Shown: positions 8,062 through 17,270, counted from the first letter of the stretch. The stretch is DNA of 64,000 nucleotides from Shewanella sairae (GCF_023283535.1 NZ_JAKILT010000008.1:1-64000); one strand, 5' to 3'. A program made the numbers and translations. The notes: generated by a model from the letters alone, not told the origin.

Positions 8062-9894
8062 TTACGAGCCTCCCAGCTTCTTAAATAAGCTATCTTTTAA
8101 CTTATTAGTTTCTTCCTTTAACTTAGAGTCCAACAAAGCTTTGGTATCTAACGCAAACTTTGGCTCAGACATAGTGCCGCTTATCGCGAATGGGATCTCT
8201 ACGCCATGTAGTGCATCACGTTTATCACCACCCTGCCCCTCTAACGAGCCGACTACAGATGCAGTTAGTCTATAATCCAGCGCTTCGTTAATAATGTTGG
8301 CAGTACCCGCTCCTTTGAGTCGAATTAGCGGAGAAGCCATATCTAAATCAGGGTTACTCACTACGCCTTTGGCAATATTAAATGAACCAGTCATACTGGT
8401 AAAATCTGTTTTCTGCACAGTAGCACCAACGCCCGATGTCATATCACCGCCCATCTTAGCTTTGGCTTGCCTGATCATTTGTGGAATATTTACTCCATGG
8501 ATAGCTCCGTCAGCAATCTCAAACTTTCCATTAGCAAGTAAATTTTTCTTTAAGTTATCAGGTATTAAGCTCTTACCTTTACCTGCTACGTTAAAGTTTG
8601 CTGTCCCATCTAACATATCAACTTCAGCCATATCAATTAGTAGGGCGCGAATATCGACTCCAGAAAGGCGTTTATCAAACTGATAAGAAGCGACTTTATT
8701 TCGGCCATCCACCTGAGCTGAAGCACTGATTTTTCCGCCGTATAAATCTGCAGATAACTGCTTCATATTGGCGATGCCCTCGTTCATCACAAGCTGCATC
8801 ACCCAATTTTGCGTCTTAAGATTAGCCACCTTTACCGACTTAATACGCACATCAACATCTAGATTAACAGACTTCATAGGACGTAAATCCGGCTCAACAG
8901 CGACTGTTTTGTCGGCTTGAGGCTGCTGAGATTGTTCGGTCTGCTCACCCTCTTGCTTTGGCAACATGGTATCTAAATCAACATCACCGACTTCAAGTTT
9001 GGCAATCACGTTAGGGACTTTTTTGCCGTAAGCCACATTTAATGAGCCTGACGCTTCGATATTGGCTGCACTAAAACTTGATAAGACTAGACTTAGAGTT
9101 TGCTTTTCCAGCGCTACGACTAAAGATGTAGTTAAATCCGCTTGTAAACGACCATTTGGTAGCCCATCACCTGTCACTAAGTTGTCCACAACAAACTCAT
9201 TAATGGTGATAGTTTTTAAGTCTTGAGCAACTTTAAGCTGGCCCTCACCTTGGCTTAGTACACTCATATCCGGCAATGTTGCAGTAAACTGATATTTAAG
9301 TGGCGCAAATTCACCGAGTTGGAAGCGTCCAAGTGTTAGCTCTTTTAAGGCAAAAACTTGCTCTGTTTGTGTCGTATTATCAATATTGGTAATTTTAGTA
9401 TTTGTAATCGCAATACCGCCAATATCTAAACGTGCCAAACTGGCGCCACTAGGCTTGCTGCCTTCAGCTCCGCTCTGGCTTGATGGCTCTGCTTTTGCGT
9501 TATCACCCGCTAAACCATCAAAACTTGTGCGGCCATCTTTTTGGGTTTCTAACATCAGCGTTAATCCATCTAGATTAAGCTGTGAAATTTCTACTTCTTT
9601 TTTCAACAATGGCATTAAGGAGACTTCAGCTACAACTTGATTTACCGCAACCATAGAAGCGTTTTTAAACCCTTCAGGGTTTGATAACGTGATATTGCCT
9701 AACTTAATCCCTAATGTTGGAAAGAATGTCCATGATAGATCACTACCAATAGCAAGTTCTCTGCCCGTTTGCTCTTTAACTAAATCAACAATTTGTGGTT
9801 TAAAATCATTGGGGTCGAAAATAACGGTGACATAAACCACCAACGCGAGCACTAAGCCTAATATTGATATTAAAAACCATTTTAAAAATTTCAT
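8062..9894 (-). CDS. AsmA-family inner-membrane/periplasmic protein
   Basis: 610-residue AsmA-like protein. One N-terminal membrane anchor (KWFLISILGLVLALVVYVTV) is followed directly by the family signature FDPNDFKPQIVDLVKEQTGREL. A long periplasmic beta-rich region follows, with a Gln/Ser-rich insertion near 320-335, and the AsmA C-terminal region has DVDLDTMLP and LDGTANFNVAGKG. Family members are bridge-like proteins implicated in phospholipid movement and outer-membrane assembly. I start at ATG 9894, 7 bases after GGA; an ATG at 9906 adds four residues. It lies between the RraA-like gene (46 bases upstream) and the coupled lipoprotein gene, forming a probable three-gene operon. Confidence 0.88.
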   Translation of the reverse strand: MKFLKWFLISILGLVLALVVYVTVIFDPNDFKPQIVDLVKEQTGRELAIGSDLSWTFFPTLGIKLGNITLSNPEGFKNASMVAVNQVVAEVSLMPLLKKEVEISQLNLDGLTLMLETQKDGRTSFDGLAGDNAKAEPSSQSGAEGSKPSGASLARLDIGGIAITNTKITNIDNTTQTEQVFALKELTLGRFQLGEFAPLKYQFTATLPDMSVLSQGEGQLKVAQDLKTITINEFVVDNLVTGDGLPNGRLQADLTTSLVVALEKQTLSLVLSSFSAANIEASGSLNVAYGKKVPNVIAKLEVGDVDLDTMLPKQEGEQTEQSQQPQADKTVAVEPDLRPMKSVNLDVDVRIKSVKVANLKTQNWVMQLVMNEGIANMKQLSADLYGGKISASAQVDGRNKVASYQFDKRLSGVDIRALLIDMAEVDMLDGTANFNVAGKGKSLIPDNLKKNLLANGKFEIADGAIHGVNIPQMIRQAKAKMGGDMTSGVGATVQKTDFTSMTGSFNIAKGVVSNPDLDMASPLIRLKGAGTANIINEALDYRLTASVVGSLEGQGGDKRDALHGVEIPFAISGTMSEPKFALDTKALLDSKLKEETNKLKDSLFKKLGGS

Positions 9895-9940
9895 CGCAGA
9901 TTCCATCTGTTATCACTAAGACGCTAATATAAAGCCATTA

Positions 9941-10438
9941 TTATAAATTTAGCACAGATGTGTCGAGTGCTTCATTAGAAACTGCCACACCATTAGCATC
10001 AGCATAAATATACGAATGCGGAGAAATCGTCACGCCATATATTTCAACGGCAATATTTATCTCGCCGACACCTTTCTTTTCCGTCTTAATCGGGTTCGCT
10101 CCGATAGCTTGAATACCTAGAGCTATTGTCTTTAAAGTAGCAACGTCACGAACGCAGCCAAAAATAACAACTCCATGCCAGCCGTTCCGTGCAGCACTCT
10201 CAGCAATCATGTCACCCATTAGTGCACAATCCGTTGCTCCTTGCCCATCAACGACTAACACTTTACCAGTGCCATCTTGCGCTAATAGCTCCTTTACCTT
10301 CGAGTTATCTCGAAAGCACTTTACGGTAACAACCTGCCCACTAAAAAAATTTGCCCCGCCATAAGATTTGAACATTGGTGGTAACAAAGTAAGTTTATCG
10401 GCATAGTTATCAAATAAGTCGGGTAATAAATCTAGCAT
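9941..10438 (-). CDS. RraA-like protein, probable metal-dependent aldolase/decarboxylase family member
   Basis: 165-residue member of the RraA / HMG-aldolase family. The start at ATG 10438 is set by a strong AAGGAGG site; an in-frame GTG lies 15 bases earlier. Residues 30-66 (FFSGQVVTVKCF, then GKVLVVDGQG) and GIQAIGANP match RraA, the RNase E inhibitor of E. coli. Unlike E. coli RraA, which reads VRQV, this protein has D76 followed by 20 residues and R97-D98. That is the D-X20-R-D metal and substrate motif of 4-hydroxy-4-methyl-2-oxoglutarate aldolases. A catalytic role is therefore more likely than RNase E regulation, though the physiological substrate is unknown. Confidence 0.82.
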   Translation of the reverse strand: MLDLLPDLFDNYADKLTLLPPMFKSYGGANFFSGQVVTVKCFRDNSKVKELLAQDGTGKVLVVDGQGATDCALMGDMIAESAARNGWHGVVIFGCVRDVATLKTIALGIQAIGANPIKTEKKGVGEINIAVEIYGVTISPHSYIYADANGVAVSNEALDTSVLNL

Positions 10439-10870
10439 TTTGCCTCCTTGCACTGGTTACTTTGAGCTTGCGTTAACCTACATAAGTAAAGAGTGTAGAC
10501 TTCAACTCTTAAATTTCTCAATTTACAAAAGTCTAGCGGTAAAGCTCCTTATAGAGCCTATGATAAATAAATTCTAGGCACTGAATATTGGCATAAAGTA
10601 AACGAACAGATTAACTAGAGTCAGTAGAGTAAAAACACAAACGGGTCATATTAACTCTCCTCTATAATGTTAATAGGAGAACGCCGCTGACATAGCGTCA
10701 TGCTTCCAGCAAATACCTTTACCTAGATTGACACCTAAGACCAAGAAACCCAAGCGTTAACACTGAAATTACTTAATATTTATGCAATCTCTGCTTTGCT
10801 GGAGTTAAATTACAAACTATAATCTTCAAAAGCACCATTACAGCCCCTTTCCGTTTAGTCGCAGGTAACA
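10439..10870. other. 432-base intergenic region without a recognised gene
   Basis: Lies between divergent genes. It holds the ribosome site of the RraA-like gene at its left end and the candidate promoter at 10796 at its right end. A second TATAAT at 10663-10668 has no convincing -35. Small hairpins occur (CGCTGACATAGCG near 10685; GCTCCTTATAGAGC near 10544). I see no ORF or RNA gene I can support. Confidence 0.5.
10796..10823 (+). promoter_or_regulatory. Candidate sigma-70 promoter for the 10871 gene
   Basis: Consensus -10 TATAAT at 10818-10823 with TTGCTG at 10796-10801, spacer 16 bases. It would give a leader of about 40 bases before the ATG at 10871. Confidence 0.5.
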
Positions 10871-11188
10871 ATGAACAAAAATATGGAATTAGAAAGTGCT
10901 ATCGCGGCACTAGACCAATATGGTTATGATAAAAAGCACTCAAGTGATCTTGAGCAAGCGCGTAATAAACAACAAATGTTGAATTATATTGACTCGTTAG
11001 ACTTTAACCTACGACGTTTATTAATTTTACAAGAAGCGGTTAATGAACTTGTTGAAAATGAAAAGCGTCTGCTGTCTCAACAAGAAAGTATTCAAACTTA
11101 TAAAACAAAAATTATTAACCTATCCCGTCAGTTTAATATCTCCTACGATGAAGTTGTTCAAATAATGAAACAGCAGGAAAATACCTAA
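10871..11188 (+). CDS. Small coiled-coil protein, function unknown
   Basis: 105-residue hydrophilic protein that I do not recognise. A good ribosome site (AGGTAACA before ATG) and a consensus -10 upstream support expression. Residues 35-80 are predicted by eye to be a long helix with heptad-like leucines (LDFNLRRLLILQEAVNELVENEKRLL). The C-terminus (KIINLSRQFNISYDEVVQIM) recalls the linker helix after the H-NS family coiled coil, but no H-NS DNA-binding motif follows. It stands alone, flanked by long non-coding stretches. It could be an adaptor or oligomerisation-only protein; this is a guess from appearance. Confidence 0.6.
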   Translation: MNKNMELESAIAALDQYGYDKKHSSDLEQARNKQQMLNYIDSLDFNLRRLLILQEAVNELVENEKRLLSQQESIQTYKTKIINLSRQFNISYDEVVQIMKQQENT

Positions 11189-11610
11189 AGTCATCGGGAG
11201 CTTCTATAGTAACAATAAGCGACAAAGAGCTTAGCTTAGTTAATCATTTAGCTGCAGTTAATATGCATAACAAGGCTAATTAGGTCGTTGATACTCAACG
11301 AAACAAGTCTGCTAAATAGGCCATGTACGGGTAGCTATATCGGCTAGCCTAAGCCAGTTATTGCTTAATATGAACAAGTCAACGCTTAAAAAACTTAGCC
11401 TATGGAAGGGCTAACGCCTCCCAAATGAATAATGTAGATCTAACAGGTAAAAAAAATAAACATCTATGATATTAACGAATATTGTAAATTTTAACTTACT
11501 ATTTTCATTAGCTTTTCCTGACTTCACTTTCTGTTAGATAACTTTTTCCACTTATAGCTAGCCATAAATTTACTTTTATTTGTGCATAACCAATTCTTGA
11601 AAAAACAATT
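11189..11610. other. 422-base region without a recognised gene
   Basis: Lies between the 3' ends of two convergent genes. A perfect small hairpin CGTTGA-TAC-TCAACG is at 11286-11300 and a 6-bp stem TTAGCC/GGCTAA at 11395-11414; neither has a T-run. No ORF over 40 codons with a plausible start was convincing. It may be decayed sequence or hold an unrecognised small RNA. Confidence 0.4.
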
Positions 11611-12279
11611 TCAACTAGAACGCTGCCGTGATTTATTATTTCGGTTAATGAAACTGAGCAAAGTTGAAGACATTTTCTTTACTGAAACTATCAATTTAAT
11701 ATTTTTTCTTACCCTATACCCAAGCAACAAAGCAAAAAACAAAATATATAAACTTGGCTCTATCACCTCTGATTTAACTGACCAGTAAAAATGTATTGGA
11801 ACGAGTATTGCGATTAAATAAATCCAATTATGCAACTTCTGCCAGCTCTTACCCATCTTACGCATTACCCGCTTAAACGAGGTTAGCGCTAGTAAAAATA
11901 ACAATATATAAGCAAATGCACCAACTAAAATATACGGCCGCTTCAGTACTTCTTCAAAGAAAAGCGACCATGCAAACAACAGGTCTAAACTGAAAAATGC
12001 CAACACATGTAGACTTGCGTATGCAAAAACATAGAGTCCAACTAACCGTCTTGTTTGCATTAATATTGACAGCCTAAAGCGCTTAGCGACAGGTGAGAGA
12101 AGCAACGTCGCGGCAAGTGCATTTAACGCCCCTATTCCGGTAAAATGAATAATATACTGTACCGGGTCGCCACCCGCATTATCAGTCACGACTTTAAGCA
12201 CTAAATACACTATAGGCAGTATACCAATTAAGTGAAATAGCACTTTAAGCCAAAATAAAGAGCGGCGAGTTAACCCCAT
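11611..12279 (-). CDS. msrQ: MsrQ, heme-binding membrane subunit of the periplasmic methionine sulfoxide reductase
   Basis: 222-residue membrane protein of the ferric-reductase-like family. It passes electrons from the quinone pool or flavin reductase through heme to periplasmic MsrP. About six membrane helices can be read. The heme-ligand histidines fit YIIHFTGIGALNALAATLLL, LVGLYVFAYASLHVLAFF and KLHNWIYLIAILVPIHFYW. I start at ATG 12279, preceded by GGAG at 7-8 bases; a TTG six codons upstream is less likely. It follows msrP after 165 bases, an unusually wide gap for this pair, and that gap holds two strong hairpins. Confidence 0.93.
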   Translation of the reverse strand: MGLTRRSLFWLKVLFHLIGILPIVYLVLKVVTDNAGGDPVQYIIHFTGIGALNALAATLLLSPVAKRFRLSILMQTRRLVGLYVFAYASLHVLAFFSLDLLFAWSLFFEEVLKRPYILVGAFAYILLFLLALTSFKRVMRKMGKSWQKLHNWIYLIAILVPIHFYWSVKSEVIEPSLYILFFALLLGYRVRKNIKLIVSVKKMSSTLLSFINRNNKSRQRSS

Positions 12280-12325
12280 AGACGTCTCCAACTTCAAAGC
12301 ATTTATATATTCTAAACAACTGATA

Positions 12326-12347
12326 AGCTTTATTATTTGATAAAGCT
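12326..12347. repeat. Inverted repeat in the msrP-msrQ gap
   Basis: Perfect 8-bp arms AGCTTTAT / ATAAAGCT around a 6-base loop, extendable by GAT/ATC past one bulge. No T-run follows on the minus strand. It could stabilise or process the msrPQ transcript. Confidence 0.55.
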
Positions 12348-12392
12348 ATCTTGTACTCGCAAGCTTAATAGAGTTATGAAGCTTTTAAAGTA

Positions 12393-12419
12393 AGCGTTAA
12401 CATGACTTATATTAACGCT
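12393..12419. repeat. Inverted repeat just after the msrP stop
   Basis: Perfect 8-bp arms AGCGTTAA / TTAACGCT with an 11-base loop, 26 bases past the msrP stop on the minus strand. The U-tract there is poor (TACTTT), so at most a partial terminator or a 3'-end stabiliser. Confidence 0.5.
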
Positions 12420-12444
12420 ATTTTTATCCACCCCACTTACAAGG

Positions 12445-13467
12445 CTAATAGAATTTTCTTAAGTCCATGCCTTTGTAAAGATCTGCCACAAACTCAGCGT
12501 ATCCATTAAAAGGTAACGTCGGGATCCTTTTTGCTGAGAAAAGCCCCCCTTGTGCAATACGGCGTTCAGAAGCCTGTGACCACCTAGGATGATCAACTTC
12601 TGGATTAACGTTGGCGTAAAAACCATACTCATTGGCAGCAAGTTGATTCCAAGAAGTCGGTGGCTGTTTGTCAGTTAAACGAATGCGCACAATAGATTTA
12701 ATACTCTTAAAGCCATACTTCCAAGGTACGACCAAACGAATAGGTGCACCATTTTGTGGCGGCAAGGTCTTGCCATATAAGCCTACAGACATAAAAGTCA
12801 GGTCATTCATGGCTTCGGCTAATGTGAGTCCTTCAACATAGGGGTAATTAATCCCTCCACCGGCATAGCGACTTCTTTGGCCTGGCATCTGCTCTGGATC
12901 ATAGAGGGTTTCAAACGCGACATATTTCGCTTTACTATTTACACCCACTTTTTTAAGTAAGCTTGCTAATGAAAAACCAACCCAGGGGATCACCATCGAC
13001 CACGCCTCTACACATCTAAAGTTATAGGCACGCTCTTCTAGGGGGAAGAGTTTAAGCAAGTCGTCGTAATCTAAGGTCATAGGTTTATCAACTTCACCAT
13101 CAATGACCAAGGTCCATGGCTGGACTTTCATGCCTTGTGCATTCTCAACAGGATCTGTCTTACTTGTACCAAACTCATAAAAGTTATTGTGAGAAATTAT
13201 TTTTGATTCAGGCGTTAGCGCCCCATAAAGTAAATGATCATATTGTGCTTGCTTAGCAAATGGTAAAGGCTGGGTTAAAAAAGCCGCTTTTTTATCATCA
13301 CTTGAAAAAAGGTCAAATACACCCGCATTCGCATGGGAAGAGAGCAATGCACTGGCACCAACAAACCCCATTTGCTTGAGTATACGTCGACGGTCTTGAT
13401 AAACGTCTTCGGGCGTAATGTCACTCTCTTTGAACTTATCCCATGCAGCAGTTTTTTTTATATTCAT
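12445..13467 (-). CDS. msrP: MsrP, periplasmic molybdoenzyme methionine sulfoxide reductase
   Basis: Catalytic subunit that reduces methionine sulfoxide in periplasmic proteins using a molybdopterin cofactor; 340 residues. A twin-arginine export signal is seen at 26-48 ([17 protein letters not shown], ending SHANAG). The molybdenum-ligating cysteine is about C152 in [15 protein letters not shown], followed by the sulfite-oxidase-fold segments [20 protein letters not shown] and [14 protein letters not shown]. It is the first gene of the msrP-msrQ pair and is divergent from rmuC with 215 bases between them. No regulator of the copper-sensing type is adjacent. Confidence 0.95.
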   Translation of the reverse strand: MNIKKTAAWDKFKESDITPEDVYQDRRRILKQMGFVGASALLSSHANAGVFDLFSSDDKKAAFLTQPLPFAKQAQYDHLLYGALTPESKIISHNNFYEFGTSKTDPVENAQGMKVQPWTLVIDGEVDKPMTLDYDDLLKLFPLEERAYNFRCVEAWSMVIPWVGFSLASLLKKVGVNSKAKYVAFETLYDPEQMPGQRSRYAGGGINYPYVEGLTLAEAMNDLTFMSVGLYGKTLPPQNGAPIRLVVPWKYGFKSIKSIVRIRLTDKQPPTSWNQLAANEYGFYANVNPEVDHPRWSQASERRIAQGGLFSAKRIPTLPFNGYAEFVADLYKGMDLRKFY

Positions 13468-13682
13468 TGCCCGCTTCCATCCTATTTAAGGTCAATATGT
13501 TGCTATTAACTAATCAGACCGACTAAAGTCGAAAAAGGTTTCACATTAGTTTTAATGTTACATTTCAATAACAGCTGACTATGTCTGCACCACTTGCTTT
13601 ACTAATCTGTGGCTTATACTTGCAGTGTTTAAATCGCCATGCCACTCTAACGGTTCATTCATCATGTTAAGAGCCTTCTCAC

Positions 13683-15176
13683 ATGCCTTTAGATCTTGCA
13701 TTCTCAACCGGACAAATCGTCATTATCTCTGCTATTGCCTTTCTTGCAATGTTAATTGGCGCATTATTTAATCAACGTAAGACTCGTGTTAAGTGGGAAT
13801 ACGTTCGAAGTCAATTATTGGATGAAATGGAACAAACCAAACTCGAGCTAAATAGTGAAATTCTAGAATTAAAAGAAAACATCCATCAAAAAGAACTGAC
13901 CATAGACCAATATCAAGACAAACTCGAATTTCGGCTGGAACAGTTGGGTAAGGCGCAAGCCCAAGCCGAGCGATGTAAAGAGCTTGAACAAGCACTGACT
14001 GATAACCAACGTAAGCAAATGGAAACCCAGCTTGCGCTCTCTAAATCCAACGCGATGCAACAAACACTCGCTGCAAGCTATGACGCTAAAGAGCAAGCAC
14101 TCAACGATAAAATCCAACTACTTGAAGACTCAGAGCAGCGTCTTAACGGTCAATTTGAAAACCTTGCAACTAAGATTTTTGAAGCCAGAAGTGAAAAGCT
14201 ACAAAGCCAAAATAACCAGCAATTAGACAGTGTGTTAGCACCATTTAAGCAGCAAATCGAAGGTTTTAGAGCGCAAGTACAGGCATCTTATTCCCATGAA
14301 CAAACTCAGCGTAGCGCATTAAAACATCAATTAGACTCATTAACTGAGCTTAACTTAAAGATGAGCCAAGATGCTGTTAACCTAACTAAAGCATTAAAAG
14401 GCGATAATAAACAACAAGGTAACTGGGGCGAAGTCATTCTTGAGCGAGTATTACAAGAAAGTGGTCTTCGAGAAGGTCATGAATACGACACCCAAACCGA
14501 TCTTAAAAATGACAACGGCAAACGCTTTAAACCTGACGTAATCGTACATTTACCCGAAAACAAAGATGTCGTAATTGACGCAAAAATGTCACTTGTTGCC
14601 TACGAAAGATATTTCAATAGTGATGACGAAGCGATCCGCGCCCAAGCGATAAAAGAGCACATTATTTCTGTACGTAGCCATATTAAAGGCTTAAGTCAGA
14701 AGGATTACCAGAAGCTTCATGGGGTAAAAAGCTTAGATTATGTATTAATGTTTATTCCGCTAGAGCCTGCGTTTTTATTAGCGCTCGAACATGATCCTAG
14801 CTTAGTCAACTACGCACTAGAAAGTAACATCATGCTAGTGAGCCCAACCAACCTATTGGTGGCACTACGAACGATCAATAATATTTGGCGTTATGAGTAC
14901 CAAAACCAAAACGCTCAGATGATTGCTAAACAAGCGGGAAGAATTTACGACAAGCTTTGTGGTTACTTAGATGACATGGAAAAACTTGGCAGAGCGCTTG
15001 AGTCAGCAGATAAGAACTTTTCTAATGCAATGAATAAGTTGTCTATAGGCAAAGGCAATGTGATCCGCCAAGCTCATCAAATGCAACAGTTAGGCGTCGA
15101 AACCAGTAAAAAACTAGACCCCCAACTTTTAGATAAAGCACTAAGCTTATCTGATGATGATTTTGCAAAAGCCTAA
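13683..15176 (+). CDS. rmuC: DNA recombination protein RmuC
   Basis: 497 residues. An N-terminal membrane helix (IVIISAIAFLAMLIGALF) precedes a long coiled coil at about residues 40-215, rich in Glu, Gln and Lys. The RmuC domain follows, with the conserved blocks GNWGEVILERVLQESGLREG, FKPDVIVHLPENKDVVIDAK, DYVLMFIPLEPAFLLAL and SPTNLLVALRTINNIWRYE. RmuC belongs to the PD-(D/E)XK-like nuclease group; loss in E. coli raises inversion between short repeats. It is followed closely by slt in the same direction. Confidence 0.95.
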   Translation: MPLDLAFSTGQIVIISAIAFLAMLIGALFNQRKTRVKWEYVRSQLLDEMEQTKLELNSEILELKENIHQKELTIDQYQDKLEFRLEQLGKAQAQAERCKELEQALTDNQRKQMETQLALSKSNAMQQTLAASYDAKEQALNDKIQLLEDSEQRLNGQFENLATKIFEARSEKLQSQNNQQLDSVLAPFKQQIEGFRAQVQASYSHEQTQRSALKHQLDSLTELNLKMSQDAVNLTKALKGDNKQQGNWGEVILERVLQESGLREGHEYDTQTDLKNDNGKRFKPDVIVHLPENKDVVIDAKMSLVAYERYFNSDDEAIRAQAIKEHIISVRSHIKGLSQKDYQKLHGVKSLDYVLMFIPLEPAFLLALEHDPSLVNYALESNIMLVSPTNLLVALRTINNIWRYEYQNQNAQMIAKQAGRIYDKLCGYLDDMEKLGRALESADKNFSNAMNKLSIGKGNVIRQAHQMQQLGVETSKKLDPQLLDKALSLSDDDFAKA

Positions 15177-15230
15177 GCAAATCCGTCAAAAATGTACTCA
15201 TAATAAGGATAGTTAAGAGGATTTTAATAA

Positions 15231-17162
15231 ATGCACAAGCAGTTAAGTCGCATTTTTGTTGGTCTTTTTGCCCTCGTCGCGTCGGGGGCTGTGGCTGCGT
15301 CGTCATTGACTAAAGAGCAGCAATTGTACCTAGACGCAAGAAGCAAGCTCAATAAGCAGCACCTTAGTCAATATCACAGCATGCGCGAAAAGCTAGGTGA
15401 TTATCCTTTAGCGATTTATTTAGATTTTCACAATAATATTGACAAGATCCTTAAGCTTTCAGGCAAACAAGCACAGCAACAACTCTATCAATTCCAAGGT
15501 AGTCCCCTATATAATACGGGGCGCTACCGTTATCTAAAGCGCAGTGGTAGCCAAAAACGCTGGAGCGACTTTCTCGAAATTAGCCCCAATAAACCCAATA
15601 ATGTGGCGCTTCAATGCTACTTTTATCGTGCACAGCTACAAAAAGGTGATCAACAAGTCGCTTTCGATGGTGCTAAATCTCTGTGGCTCTATGGCCGTTC
15701 TCGCCCAAAAGAGTGTGATCCGCTGTTTAGAGAATGGCAAAAAGCCGGACATCGTACCCAAGAGCTAATTTGGTCTCGCATGTTGCTCAGCTTTGAGCAA
15801 GGTCAATATGGTTTGCTGTCATACTTATCAAGACAACTCACCACCAACAAAAATGATGCCAAACGGCTTTTAGCTGTCTATAAAGATCCCCGTCGCTTAA
15901 GACACAAATCAAAATACAGCGGCTCAGCAAAAATTAATGCCACCATTGTTGATCTCGGCTTGAGAAAGCTGGCCAAAAAAGATCTTAAACAAGCTGTAAA
16001 GCTCTTTGCTGCCTACCAAAAAGCAGATCGCTTTAGCGATTATCAAGGCCGCAAACTAAGTCGCTATTTAGTTAGGCGAACACTGATTTATCAAGTCATC
16101 GAGCTGCAAAGTTATGCCGATACCATTCTACCGCTACTTGATAGTGATGATTTAGTCGAAATGCGTTTACGCTGGGCCCTTCGTGATAATGACCAAGCGA
16201 ATTTTGCTAAATTTTTACCTCAGCTTAGCGAGCAAAAACAAAATACCGCACGTTGGAAATATTGGCGTGCTGAGGTTTTGACGCGAGAAAACAGTAAGCA
16301 AAGCCAACAGCAGTCTCAAACGTTATTTAATGAATTACGTCTTGAGCGAAACTTTTACGGTTACCTTGCTGCGGCGAAACAAAAACAGCCTTTTCAGCTA
16401 CAAAACCAAACCAGTCAAAGTATTAAAGACCTTAGGGAAACCCTCTTTGATGATAAAGGGCTTGCAAGAGTGCGTGAATTACTGGCTATTGACAAGCAAT
16501 CAGACGCAAGAGCTGAATGGGTGATGCTGTTAAAGCGCCATAACCAAGCGATGCAAAAAGAGTATGGCGTTTATGCTGTTGAACAGAACTGGCATAGCCT
16601 TGGCGTACAAGCCAGTATCCAAGCCAAATTGTGGAATGACATGCAAATGCGATTCCCCTACGCAGCTCAAAGCGCTTTTAGCCAAGCGAGTAAAACCTAT
16701 GCAGTTGATATTGATGAAATTCGGGCAATATCTCGTCGTGAAAGCGCCTATTTCCCGAATGCAACCTCTGGAGTTGGTGCTCGCGGTTATATGCAGCTTA
16801 TGCCTGCAACCGCAAAGCAAACTGCTAAGAAGGCGAAACTGCCTTACCGCGGTATTAAAAGTTTGTACGATGAAAAACTCAATATTCAGCTCGGTAGCGC
16901 ATATTACAGCGGGCTGCTAAAACAGTTCAAAAATAATAAAGTGCTAGCAACTGCATCTTACAATGCCGGACCTCACCGAATTAAGAGCTGGTTAAAGAAA
17001 AGTGATGGTCAGCTAGATGTTATTAGCTTTATTGAGTCTATCCCCTACCGTGAAACACGAGAGTATGTCCAAGCAGTACTGAGCTATAAGGTCATCTATC
17101 AGGTAAAACAAGACAAAAAAGCTGAATTACTCTCAGAGCGAGATATGCAATTTAAATACTAA
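15231..17162 (+). CDS. slt: Soluble lytic murein transglycosylase (Slt70-type)
   Basis: 643-residue periplasmic lytic transglycosylase. A signal peptide runs to about residue 23 (FVGLFALVASGAVAAS). A helical superhelix with U- and L-shaped domains covers about 30-450. The SLT domain follows, with catalytic E504 in SRRESAYFPNATS, then GARGYMQLMPATA, LGSAYYSGLLKQF, ATASYNAGPHR and ETREYVQAVLSY. Start at ATG 15231 behind AAGAGGA. It releases anhydromuropeptides from glycan ends. It shares direction with rmuC after 54 bases, and a long hairpin lies 56 bases after its stop. Confidence 0.95.
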   Translation: MHKQLSRIFVGLFALVASGAVAASSLTKEQQLYLDARSKLNKQHLSQYHSMREKLGDYPLAIYLDFHNNIDKILKLSGKQAQQQLYQFQGSPLYNTGRYRYLKRSGSQKRWSDFLEISPNKPNNVALQCYFYRAQLQKGDQQVAFDGAKSLWLYGRSRPKECDPLFREWQKAGHRTQELIWSRMLLSFEQGQYGLLSYLSRQLTTNKNDAKRLLAVYKDPRRLRHKSKYSGSAKINATIVDLGLRKLAKKDLKQAVKLFAAYQKADRFSDYQGRKLSRYLVRRTLIYQVIELQSYADTILPLLDSDDLVEMRLRWALRDNDQANFAKFLPQLSEQKQNTARWKYWRAEVLTRENSKQSQQQSQTLFNELRLERNFYGYLAAAKQKQPFQLQNQTSQSIKDLRETLFDDKGLARVRELLAIDKQSDARAEWVMLLKRHNQAMQKEYGVYAVEQNWHSLGVQASIQAKLWNDMQMRFPYAAQSAFSQASKTYAVDIDEIRAISRRESAYFPNATSGVGARGYMQLMPATAKQTAKKAKLPYRGIKSLYDEKLNIQLGSAYYSGLLKQFKNNKVLATASYNAGPHRIKSWLKKSDGQLDVISFIESIPYRETREYVQAVLSYKVIYQVKQDKKAELLSERDMQFKY

Positions 17163-17218
17163 GCTTACTATAAGCAGACACCTAAGTAGCTTTGAGTACC
17201 TATATTGCTATTAGTTAA

Positions 17219-17270
17219 GCTTATTGATGAATAATGCTAATTATTCATCAATAAGCGCTTATAAATAAGC
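17219..17270. repeat. Long perfect inverted repeat plus adjacent small palindrome
   Basis: Arms of 17 bp (GCTTATTGATGAATAAT at 17219-17235 and its complement at 17240-17256) flank a 4-base loop. Directly after it, GCTTAT-AA-ATAAGC (17257-17270) reuses the outer arm sequence, so two alternative foldings are possible. There is no T-run, so a classical terminator is unlikely. It lies between slt and the EAL gene. Confidence 0.7.

Noticed and set aside
10439..10870. Small RNA gene around the TATAAT at 10663
   Set aside because: No suitable -35 element and no terminator downstream, so no support beyond a single hexamer.
11582..11788. Plus-strand ORF at the 3' end of msrQ
   Set aside because: It is antisense to msrQ coding sequence, lacks a ribosome site and has no recognisable product.
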